From assembly GCA_021731425.1 (NCBI GenBank), contig JAKFXJ010000051.1:1-5939 (forward strand): a stretch of 5,939 bases of DNA, given 5' to 3'. This document shows, in pieces, positions 1 through 5,375 of the stretch (positions are counted from its first letter, which is position 1; the number at the start of each line of letters is the position of its first letter). The notes under the pieces were generated by a model. That model was not told where the DNA came from. It made no database searches and saw nothing but the letters and a program-made list of their open reading frames with translations. Both the position numbers and the translations under genes were made by a program. This stretch comes from Limnohabitans sp. (lineage in GTDB: Bacteria > Pseudomonadota > Gammaproteobacteria > Burkholderiales > Burkholderiaceae_C).

Positions 1-542
1 GCACTGCGGGCCGAACCGATGTACTGCACCACGCCAAAGTAGCTCATGCCGGCCAGCGCAGGTGGGTTGGGGTCCACGGTGGGGATGGGCTTGAAGTCAA
101 TGTCGTAGATCGAGAATTCTTGCCAGCGGTCGACAAAGTAAAAACGGCTGCCGCCCGGGCCGTGGATCGCGGGAATGTGCAGTTCCATGGCCTGGGCATG
201 GCTGTCCACGTTCCATGCGCCCAAATCGAGGCAGCGGGTGTGTGCCTTCAGGGCGTCCTGCACCCGAAAAGCCACGGCCGAAATTGCGGGCTGGCCGTCA
301 ACCGTGCCGCTCACACGGGCGTCATCTGGGCTGGCGTTGACCACCAGGTTCATCGTGCCTTGGCGGTACAGCGTGACCTCTCGCGAGCGGTGGCGAGCCA
401 CTGGGCGAAAGCCCATGTTTTCGAGCACCTGTCCCAAGGCCTGTGGGCGGCTGGTGGCGTATTCAATGAACTCAATGCCCGCGATGCCCAATCGGTTGGG
501 CATGTCCGGCACAGCTTCACGGTCCACTTTGTTCAGGCTCAT
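1..542 (-). CDS. 4-hydroxyphenylpyruvate dioxygenase-like (VOC fold) protein, N-terminal part
   Basis: This gene begins at ATG 542 and leaves the window at base 1, so only 180 codons and two bases of the next are present. An AAAGGAG ribosome site lies 7 nt before the ATG. Residues 18-150 follow the N-terminal VOC domain of bacterial HPPD: GIEFIEYA (22-29), ENMGF (41-45), ARHRSREVTLYRQG (49-62), NLVVNA (65-70), AVAFRV (89-94), and SIYDIDF (144-150). True HPPD converts 4-hydroxyphenylpyruvate to homogentisate with iron; HPPD-like domains also form the C-terminal part of QuiC1-type 3-dehydroshikimate dehydratases. At about residues 165-175, where HPPD has D-H-x-x-x-N with its first iron ligand, this protein reads GMSYFGVVQYI with no His. 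The other ligands lie outside the window. It follows the dehydrogenase gene by 20 nt and is surely in the same operon. Family is confident; the reaction is not. An in-frame ATG at codon 14 is an alternative start with no better support. Confidence 0.85.
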   Translation of the reverse strand, partial: MSLNKVDREAVPDMPNRLGIAGIEFIEYATSRPQALGQVLENMGFRPVARHRSREVTLYRQGTMNLVVNASPDDARVSGTVDGQPAISAVAFRVQDALKAHTRCLDLGAWNVDSHAQAMELHIPAIHGPGGSRFYFVDRWQEFSIYDIDFKPIPTVDPNPPALAGMSYFGVVQYIGSARS

Positions 543-562
543 CGCAAGGCTCCTTTAGGGGC

Positions 563-1396
563 TCAATAGCTCAACTGCGCAACACGGCGCAGCACATCGG
601 CCGTGGTGGTGGGCAGGCCAAAAAATTCCAGATAGGCAGGGATTTGCTCGTACAGCATGTCGGTGCCCACCTGGGTGGGGCAGCCGCGTGCTTGGGCCGC
701 CGCCAAAAATGCGGTCGTCTCGGCACGCATGACCACCTCGCCCACAAAAGTTTCGGGCGACAAGCGCGTCACATCCAGGGGCAGCGGGTCGCCTTCGTTC
801 ATGCCCAAGGGCGTGGCGTTGACAACCAAGTCATGACCAAGCGGATCGTTCGAGCCGGTGCGCACCTCAATGTGCGGGTGGTTGTCTTTGAGCCGCTGGG
901 CCAGTGCGTCGCAGCAAGTGGCGTTCACATCGAACAGGCTGATGGCCGCAACGCCTGCGCCCGCCAGCGATGCGGCAATCGCGCAACCCACGCCCCCTGT
1001 ACCCACGACCAGCACGCGTTTGCCGGTCAGGTCAAAACCCTTGCGCTGGACGCCGCGCACAAAACCGGCACCGTCAAACATGTCACCCACCAGGCGGCCA
1101 TCGGCCAGTCGCTTGACCGCGTTGCACGCCCCCGCCACGCGCACGGCGGCGGTGACTTCATCGATCAAACCCACAGTGCTGACCTTGTGCGGCATGGTGA
1201 TCAGCGCACCCCGGATGTTTTCGAGGGTGAACACCGACTGGAGGAAAACCGGGTAGTGCTCGGCTTTGCAACCCATGGGCACCACCACCGCGTTGATACC
1301 CGCCTCGTTGAAGTACGGGTTGTAGATCATCGGGGACTTGAAGGTGTGTGTGGGGTAGCCGATGTGCGCAATGATTTCTGTGTGGCCGTTGATCAT
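563..1396 (-). CDS. shikimate/quinate dehydrogenase-like oxidoreductase (AroE family, divergent)
   Basis: A 277-residue protein of normal AroE-family length. N-terminal substrate domain: IGYPTHTFKSP (12-22), ITMPHK with the catalytic Lys at 71, GACNAV with Asn 92, and GDMFDGAGF with the catalytic Asp at 108. C-terminal Rossmann domain: VGTGGVG (131-137), acidic end of strand 2 LFDVN with Asp 156, NATPLGM (193-199), and GTDMLYEQ with Gln 251. Family members reduce 3-dehydroshikimate or oxidise shikimate/quinate. Asp 156 stands where NADP enzymes have NRTxxR, so NAD use and an oxidative, catabolic role are likely. The first Ser of the SKS motif is Phe 19, and the YNP stretch reads MRA (223-225), so the substrate may not be shikimate itself. 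I chose ATG 1396 because the family fold starts there; an in-frame TTG at 1435 would add 13 residues. Neither start has a clear Shine-Dalgarno site. It lies between dctP and the HPPD-like gene, pointing to catabolism of the imported compound rather than aromatic biosynthesis. Confidence 0.88.
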   Translation of the reverse strand: MINGHTEIIAHIGYPTHTFKSPMIYNPYFNEAGINAVVVPMGCKAEHYPVFLQSVFTLENIRGALITMPHKVSTVGLIDEVTAAVRVAGACNAVKRLADGRLVGDMFDGAGFVRGVQRKGFDLTGKRVLVVGTGGVGCAIAASLAGAGVAAISLFDVNATCCDALAQRLKDNHPHIEVRTGSNDPLGHDLVVNATPLGMNEGDPLPLDVTRLSPETFVGEVVMRAETTAFLAAAQARGCPTQVGTDMLYEQIPAYLEFFGLPTTTADVLRRVAQLSY

Positions 1397-1454
1397 GGAC
1401 TGTGGAAAAGAGGTCCGCAGCGCGGTGGCATGCAAACTGAAGAAATCAGGAGTT

Positions 1455-1474
1455 GCCCCCGTTAATGCAGGGGC
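1455..1474 (-). other. stem-loop in the dctP-dehydrogenase gap, nearest the dehydrogenase
   Basis: GCCCC and GGGGC arms (1455-1459 and 1470-1474) enclose a 10-nt loop. It is a short GC-only stem without a following T run, so it is not an obvious terminator. It is the third of three stem-loops in the 152-nt gap before the dehydrogenase gene. Pairing is seen directly; function is unknown. Confidence 0.35.
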
Positions 1475-1479
1475 TGGCG

Positions 1480-1504
1480 CCGCTGCAGCACAAGGCTGCA
1501 GCGG
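1480..1504 (-). other. perfect 10-bp stem-loop in the dctP-dehydrogenase gap
   Basis: Arms ccgctgcagc (1480-1489) and gctgcagcgg (1495-1504) are exact reverse complements around a 5-nt loop. Because gctgcagc is itself a palindrome, the same 8-mer occurs twice 13 bp apart, so the site could also bind a dimeric protein as DNA. No T run follows on the transcribed strand, so a classical terminator is unlikely. It may stabilise the 3' end of a dctP mRNA or lower expression of the downstream enzymes; this is inference. Confidence 0.5.
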
Positions 1505-1519
1505 TCACATCAAAAGCCA

Positions 1520-1541
1520 GGCCACGGCTTGTCCCGTGACC
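1520..1541 (-). terminator. possible weak terminator or attenuator after dctP
   Basis: In the direction of transcription, GGTCACGG and CCGTGGCC pair as 8 bp with one G-T wobble around a 6-nt loop, starting 7 nt after the dctP stop codon. It is followed by TGGCTTTTG, only a broken T run. This fits partial termination or a 3'-end stabiliser of the dctP message better than full termination, since the enzyme genes beyond lack a recognisable promoter of their own. Confidence 0.35.
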
Positions 1542-1548
1542 CTTGGGC

Positions 1549-2544
1549 TTACTTGCGCAGCTTGGCCAGCTCGGCTTGCAGCTCGGCCACGGTGGCCGCA
1601 ATCGGCTCGCCGTGCTTGGCAATCACGGGCTTCATCTTGTCGCGCAAGATGGCCACTTCGGCTGCGGGCAAGGTCGTCACTTGCATGCCGCCTTTTTTCA
1701 GGTTCTCGAGCAAGCTCGCTTCCTGGGCACGGGCCTGGGCACGCTGGAACTTGGACGACTCGGCAGCGGCGTCGCTCAGGATTTTCTTGTCAGCAGCCGA
1801 CAAGGTGTCCCAGAACTTCTTGCTGATCACGATCGACTGGGGGTTGTACTGGTGACCGGTCAAGGTCAGGTGCTTTTGCACTTCGTACAACTTGGCGCCG
1901 TTGATGGTGGCCACAGGGTTTTCCTGGCCGTCCACAGCCTTTTGTTCCAGCGCAGCGTACAGCTCTGGGAATGGCAGTGGTGTGGGGTTAGCACCCAGCG
2001 CCTTGACCCAGTCCACGTTGATCGGGTTGGGGATCACGCGGAGCTTCAGGCCTTCGATGTCCGAGACCTTGTTGATGGCGCGGCGGCCGTTGGTCAGGTT
2101 GCGAAAGCCCAGCTCGTAGTAGCCCAGACCGACCAGGCCTTTTTCTTCCAGCTTGGCGTGCATCTTTTTGCCAAAGGCACCGTCAACCACCACATCGGCT
2201 TCTTGGCCGCTGGCGAACAGGAAGGGGAAGTCAAACACAGCGAAGTCTTTGACCTGCGAGGCAAAGATGCCCGAGTTCATCGAGGCCATCTCCAAAGTGC
2301 CGCCCTGAATGGCCGAGACGTTGGCTTGGTCGCTGCCCAAAGCACCACCGGGGAACACGTTGACCTTGAGTTTGCCGCCGGACTGCTTCTCGACGATCTC
2401 TTTGAACTTCTCCATACCCTGGACGATGGGATGGCCCGCCGCGTTCTGGTTGGCGAATTTGATGGTCCTGTCTTGCGCCGAAGCCACGCCCATGGCGGCC
2501 AGCGCCACGGTGGCGATCAAGGACTTGATGAATACACGTTTCAT
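1549..2544 (-). CDS. dctP: TRAP transporter periplasmic solute-binding protein, DctP family
   Basis: A 331-residue exported protein that captures the substrate in the periplasm and hands it to DctQM. Residues 1-23 form a classical Sec signal peptide: MKR, a hydrophobic core, then ASA before Gln 24. The mature protein begins with the family's IKFANQN strand and HPIVQGMEKFKE helix (38-49). Later landmarks are FPGGALGSD (64-72), FDFPFLF (104-110), GFRNLTN with Arg 148, GLKLRV with Arg 169, and GQENP with Asn 209. These two Arg and the Asn match the positions that hold a carboxylate in TRAP binding proteins such as SiaP, so the ligand is very probably an organic acid. Start ATG 2544 has a GGAG site 9 nt upstream and gives a proper signal peptide; the open frame extends further to 2625 without support. 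Here dctP comes last in the transporter genes (Q-M-P). The adjacent enzymes suggest a shikimate- or quinate-like ligand, which is inference. Confidence 0.95.
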   Translation of the reverse strand: MKRVFIKSLIATVALAAMGVASAQDRTIKFANQNAAGHPIVQGMEKFKEIVEKQSGGKLKVNVFPGGALGSDQANVSAIQGGTLEMASMNSGIFASQVKDFAVFDFPFLFASGQEADVVVDGAFGKKMHAKLEEKGLVGLGYYELGFRNLTNGRRAINKVSDIEGLKLRVIPNPINVDWVKALGANPTPLPFPELYAALEQKAVDGQENPVATINGAKLYEVQKHLTLTGHQYNPQSIVISKKFWDTLSAADKKILSDAAAESSKFQRAQARAQEASLLENLKKGGMQVTTLPAAEVAILRDKMKPVIAKHGEPIAATVAELQAELAKLRK

Positions 2545-2587
2545 GAAGGGTCTCCAGAAAAAAGAAGGACGTACGCTGTGCATCAAA

Positions 2588-2627
2588 GGGGTGGTTGTCA
2601 GGCGTACCCGATCAGACAACCACACCC
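2588..2627 (-). other. intercistronic stem-loop between dctM and dctP
   Basis: gtggttgtc (2591-2599) and gacaaccac (2615-2623) are a perfect 9-bp inverted repeat with a 15-nt loop. After a single bulged A, three more G-C pairs (2588-2590 with 2625-2627) extend it to about 12 bp. It sits just after the dctM stop and about 43 nt before the dctP start. It lacks a T run, so readthrough is expected. A likely role is to mark a processing site or protect the 5' end of a dctP message so that the binding protein outnumbers the permease; that role is inference. Confidence 0.5.
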
Positions 2628-2632
2628 GGGAA

Positions 2633-3910
2633 TCAATAAAACCAACGCGCTGGCACCATCACCAAAGCGGGAAAGAGCACCATGGCAAACATGACGGTGA
2701 ACTGGGCGATCATGAAAGGCATGACCCCACGGGTGACCTCGTCCATGCTGATTTTTCCGACACCTGCCACGGCGTTGAGTACCGTGCCCACAGGCGGAGT
2801 GATCAGGCCAATGGCGCAATTGATGATGAACAACACCCCGAAGTAAACCGGGTCGATGCCTGCCGCCTTGACCACGGGCATGAGCACCGGGGTCAGCAGC
2901 AAAATGGTGGGTGTCATGTCGAGCGCTGTGCCGATCACGATGATGATCACCATGATGGTGAACATGAGCAAACGAGGGCTGTCGAGCATGGGCTGCAAAA
3001 TCTCGATCAGCTGGGCAGGCAAGTTGGCCACGGTAATCAGCCAGGCCGAGACCATCGCGGCGGCCACCAAAAACATCACGACCGCGCTGGTTTTGGCCGA
3101 GCTCACAAACAAGGGGTACAGGTCTTTCAGACCCAGTTCGCGGTAAACGAAGGTGGAGATGAACAGGGCGTAAACCGCCGCCACCACCGCCGCCTCGGTC
3201 GGGGTGAACACCCCAAACTTCAGACCAAACACCACAATGAGCGGCATCACCAAAGCCCAGGTGGCTTCGCGCATGGCCACGCCAATCTCACGCATGTTTT
3301 TGCGCGGCGGCACCTGCACCACCTCGCGCCGCGCCAACCACCACCAGGTGATCCACAGCGAAGCGCCCAGCATGATGCCCGGCACGATACCGGCCATGAA
3401 CAATTTGGAGATGGACACGTTGCCCGCCACCCCAAAGATCACAAAACCAATGCTGGGCGGAATCACGGGGGCGATGATGCCCGCCGAAGCGATCAAACCC
3501 GCCGAGCGAGCCCGGTCATGCCCTGCTGCCACCATCATGGGCAGGAGCAAGGCCGACAGCGCCGCCGCATCGGCCACCGCAGAGCCCGAGAGCGCCGCCA
3601 TGATCACGGCAGCCATGATGGTCACATAACCCAGACCACCTTTGATGTGGCCCACACAAGCCATCGCGAAGTTCACGATGCGGCGAGACAGACCACCCGC
3701 ATTCATGATCTCGCCCGCCAACATGAAAAACGGCACAGCCAACAAAGGAAAACTGTTCGAGCCTTCGAGCAAGTTTTGCGCGAGGATCTGCGCATCGAAC
3801 ATGTTCAGGTGCCACATCAAGGCCACACCACAGATCAGCAAAGAAAAAGCGATCGGGATGCCAATGGCCATCGCCCCCAGCAAAGAAAAAACAAAAATAG
3901 CAATCGTCAT
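2633..3910 (-). CDS. dctM: TRAP transporter large permease, DctM family
   Basis: A 425-residue inner-membrane protein, the usual length for DctM, made of about a dozen hydrophobic segments. It is the translocation subunit that moves the solute from DctP into the cytoplasm using a cation gradient. Family marks in order: IGIPIAFSLL (16-25), NSFPLLAVPFFMLAGEIM (52-69), GGLSRRI (72-78), SGSAVAD (108-114), IAPVIPPSIGF (146-156), FGVFTPTEA (232-240), GTALDMTPT (327-335), and GLITPPVGTVLNA (368-380). The repeated PP-S and TPPVG turns are typical of the ion-transporter superfamily. It starts at ATG 3910, 19 nt after the dctQ stop, with only a weak AAGAGA ribosome site, which fits translational coupling to dctQ. 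It ends at the TGA at 2633-2635. No frameshift or missing segment is seen. Substrate cannot be read from this subunit. Confidence 0.95.
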   Translation of the reverse strand: MTIAIFVFSLLGAMAIGIPIAFSLLICGVALMWHLNMFDAQILAQNLLEGSNSFPLLAVPFFMLAGEIMNAGGLSRRIVNFAMACVGHIKGGLGYVTIMAAVIMAALSGSAVADAAALSALLLPMMVAAGHDRARSAGLIASAGIIAPVIPPSIGFVIFGVAGNVSISKLFMAGIVPGIMLGASLWITWWWLARREVVQVPPRKNMREIGVAMREATWALVMPLIVVFGLKFGVFTPTEAAVVAAVYALFISTFVYRELGLKDLYPLFVSSAKTSAVVMFLVAAAMVSAWLITVANLPAQLIEILQPMLDSPRLLMFTIMVIIIVIGTALDMTPTILLLTPVLMPVVKAAGIDPVYFGVLFIINCAIGLITPPVGTVLNAVAGVGKISMDEVTRGVMPFMIAQFTVMFAMVLFPALVMVPARWFY

Positions 3911-3929
3911 GTCAGTGTCTCTTGTGAGC

Positions 3930-4466
3930 TCAGGTTTTGTCAGCGCCGTGAGGCGACTCTTCGGATTCCTGGACCATGACCAAGTCTTCTTCGCGCATTT
4001 GCCCCGTGAGCAAGCGCACCAATTCGGTCAGCAAAATCAGGCCACCCAACACCGCAAACACCACACCGGGTGCGTATACCCAAGCCAGAGACACTTCCAT
4101 CACTGCGCTGGTGCTGCCCAGGTTGATGACGGTTTGCTGGTAAGCCCCTTTGAAGAGCAACCAGCAGATGAAGAGCATGGCCACATAAGACAGCGCCAAG
4201 CAAAACTTTTTCCCGGCAGCGCCGAGTTGGCCCACCAGCATGTCGGTGCCCAAATGGCCGTGCTCCTTCAAGGCCACGATGGCGCCCATGAAGGTCATCC
4301 AGACAAACAACCAGCGCGACAACTCTTCGGACAAGGTGATGCCCGAGTTGAAGCCGTAGCGCATGACCACGTTGCCAAACACCAGCACCACCATCACAGC
4401 CAGGCAAATGGCCATGACCACGTTCAGGGCTTTGCAAAATCCGTCAATGAATTTTTGAACCAACAC
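3930..4466 (-). CDS. dctQ: TRAP transporter small permease, DctQ family
   Basis: A 178-residue inner-membrane protein with four hydrophobic segments (about 13-35, 49-66, 88-108, 128-153), the normal DctQ plan. It partners DctM to form the permease. The family signature is clear at 31-62: GNVVMRYGFNSGITLSEELS followed by RWLFVWMTFMGA, including the conserved Arg 36, Glu 47-Glu 48 and Trp 56. The last 25 residues are a charged, acidic cytoplasmic-type tail. The start is non-ATG: GTG at 4466 lies 4 nt after GGAG, and the next codon, TTG at 4463, lies 7 nt after it, which is the better spacing. An ATG at 4470 is out of frame and closes quickly. This is the first gene after the TetR gene and its palindromic site, so it probably leads the operon. 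Confidence 0.92.
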   Translation of the reverse strand: MLVQKFIDGFCKALNVVMAICLAVMVVLVFGNVVMRYGFNSGITLSEELSRWLFVWMTFMGAIVALKEHGHLGTDMLVGQLGAAGKKFCLALSYVAMLFICWLLFKGAYQQTVINLGSTSAVMEVSLAWVYAPGVVFAVLGGLILLTELVRLLTGQMREEDLVMVQESEESPHGADKT

Positions 4467-4496
4467 ACATCTCCGGTAAGGGACTCTCGATAATGT

Positions 4497-4510
4497 ACGA
4501 ACTGGTTAGT
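4497..4510. promoter_or_regulatory. candidate TetR-family operator upstream of the TRAP operon
   Basis: The 14-bp stretch acgaactggttagt is an imperfect palindrome of the form ACnAACnnGTTnGT, with five of seven base pairs symmetric. Size and shape suit a TetR dimer. It lies between the TetR stop and the dctQ start, 31 bp from the dctQ start codon, next to a TACATT/CATTAT stretch that could serve as a -10 on the minus strand. No good -35 is visible, so the promoter itself is uncertain. Binding here by the neighbouring regulator would block the transporter operon. No second copy was found in the gap upstream of the TetR gene, though ACCAAC at 5304-5309 matches one half-site. Confidence 0.45.
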
Positions 4511-4514
4511 TTTT

Positions 4515-4535
4515 TAGGGATACGTGTTTACCCTA
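4515..4535. other. inverted repeat TAGGG-n11-CCCTA upstream of dctQ
   Basis: Five-base arms TAGGG (4515-4519) and CCCTA (4531-4535) flank an 11-bp centre, next to the candidate operator. On the transcribed strand the arms are followed by an A run, not a T run, so it is not a terminator for the TetR gene. It could be a second regulator site or chance. Confidence 0.25.
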
Positions 4536-4562
4536 GGCTCATCCCGAAAGGAACGCTAGCAG

Positions 4563-5246
4563 TTATGCCGCCAAGGAATGGCAGACAAAGCGCAGGATCA
4601 ACTCAACCACATGCACCCTTTTGAGGGTGTCGGCCTTGTCCTGGCTGGCACGGTCCTGAAAGATCAGGCCAAAGGTATGGCGGTTGGAGACGTTGAAAAA
4701 GGTGAAGGCCGAAATCGCCGAGTGGATATCCACAGGGTCCAGACCGGGCCTGAACACGCCTTGCGCCACGCCCCGGTCGTACACCGCCTTGACCGACGCA
4801 ATGGCGTTGGTGTTGAGCGCCTGAATGCTCTGGCTTTGGCGCAGGTATTCGCCGCGCTGGATGTTTTCGTTCATCACCAGACGGATGAAGTCTTCGTTGT
4901 TGCGGTGGTGGTCGTAGGTGAACTCCACCAGCTTTTGGAGCGCTTCCACAGGTGGCAAGTCGTCCAGATGCAGGTCAGACTCGATCGCCCGCATGCGCCG
5001 GTAAGCTTCTTCGAGCACGGCCAAATAGAGGCCGTCCTTGCTGCCGAAGTAGTAATAGATCATGCGCTTGCTGGTGCGCGTGGCCGCAGCGATCTCGTCG
5101 ATCCGCGCACCACTCAGGCCCTTGTCGGCAAACTCATGCGTAGCCACGGTCAAGATCTCGGCCATGGTGCGGGCTGGGTCGTTGGTGCGACCTGCCCCGC
5201 TGGAAGCGCTCAGCGACTGCTCAGAAGAATGTACCGCTTGGTTCAT
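4563..5246 (-). CDS. TetR/AcrR-family transcriptional regulator
   Basis: A 227-residue one-component regulator. After an unstructured Ser-rich leader (1-27), the DNA-binding domain spans about 28-75: ILTVATHEFADKGLSGARI, then DEIAAATRTSKRMIYYYF with the recognition helix near 58-64, and GSKDGLYLAVLEEAY. The remainder is the helical ligand-binding and dimer domain, with FIRLVMNENIQRGEYL (118-133) in the usual position. Such proteins normally repress and release DNA on binding a small molecule. Its ligand is unknown; by position it should be the imported acid or a product of the enzymes encoded downstream. It ends 96 bp before dctQ in the same direction, and that gap holds a TetR-type palindrome, so it most likely controls the transporter-enzyme operon. 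It diverges from the 3-hydroxyisobutyrate dehydrogenase-like gene. ATG 5246 has no Shine-Dalgarno site but sits just downstream of a -10-like TATACT, so it may be translated from a leaderless mRNA. Confidence 0.93.
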   Translation of the reverse strand: MNQAVHSSEQSLSASSGAGRTNDPARTMAEILTVATHEFADKGLSGARIDEIAAATRTSKRMIYYYFGSKDGLYLAVLEEAYRRMRAIESDLHLDDLPPVEALQKLVEFTYDHHRNNEDFIRLVMNENIQRGEYLRQSQSIQALNTNAIASVKAVYDRGVAQGVFRPGLDPVDIHSAISAFTFFNVSNRHTFGLIFQDRASQDKADTLKRVHVVELILRFVCHSLAA

Positions 5247-5375
5247 TTGCAGAAGTATAGAGCCCCAACAGAACCCTCAAAGCCCCCTAGGACGGCCGCT
5301 TGACCAACATGTGACGCCATTGCAGCACACACGCAGCTAAAGTCGGCACATGACCATTCACTCTAAGGAACACGC
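5247..5375. promoter_or_regulatory. divergent intergenic region between the TetR gene and the dehydrogenase gene
   Basis: This 129-bp gap must carry both outward promoters. The minus-strand one is the TTGAGG/TATACT pair described separately. For the plus strand, TTGACC at 5300-5305 resembles a -35, but no acceptable -10 lies at 16-18 bp spacing, so that promoter is not defined. ACATGT (5308-5313) is a short perfect palindrome of unknown meaning. No strong inverted repeat resembling the site upstream of dctQ was found. Confidence 0.4.
5254..5280 (-). promoter_or_regulatory. candidate promoter of the TetR gene
   Basis: On the minus strand, TTGAGG (5275-5280) and TATACT (5254-5259) are spaced by 15 bp; the -10 matches five of six consensus bases and the -35 four of six. 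The spacing is short. A start point about 7 nt after the -10 would fall at or next to the ATG at 5246, giving a leaderless message, in keeping with the lack of a ribosome site. Confidence 0.35.

Noticed and set aside
120..569. Plus-strand open frames of 149 and 127 codons at the left end
   Set aside because: They are antisense to the HPPD-like gene, whose minus-strand frame is open to the edge, has a ribosome site and matches the HPPD N-terminal domain.
644..1465. 273-codon plus-strand open frame antisense to the dehydrogenase
   Set aside because: The opposite strand carries a full AroE-family fold with catalytic residues in order.
2570..2575. Short palindrome CGTACG before dctP
   Set aside because: Six bases are expected by chance and it is not linked to any other signal.
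1543..2694. 383-codon plus-strand open frame antisense to dctP
   Set aside because: The minus frame encodes a complete DctP with signal peptide and ligand residues; the antisense frame has no recognisable features.
2309..3979. 556-codon plus-strand open frame, rich in His, Asp, Gly and Arg
   Set aside because: It lies antisense to the well-supported dctM and part of dctP. The odd composition is what the complement of hydrophobic, GC-rich membrane codons gives, and it shows no domain or ribosome site.
4538..4562. Possible terminator after the TetR gene
   Set aside because: Only 3-4 bp of pairing around TTCCTTTCGGGA and no T run on the transcribed strand, so readthrough into the TRAP operon remains possible.
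4578..5303. 241-codon plus-strand open frame over the TetR gene
   Set aside because: It is a shadow of the regulator, whose helix-turn-helix is clear on the other strand.
5300..5328. Plus-strand promoter based on TTGACC
   Set aside because: The -10 position at 17-bp spacing reads CAGCAC, too far from consensus to claim.
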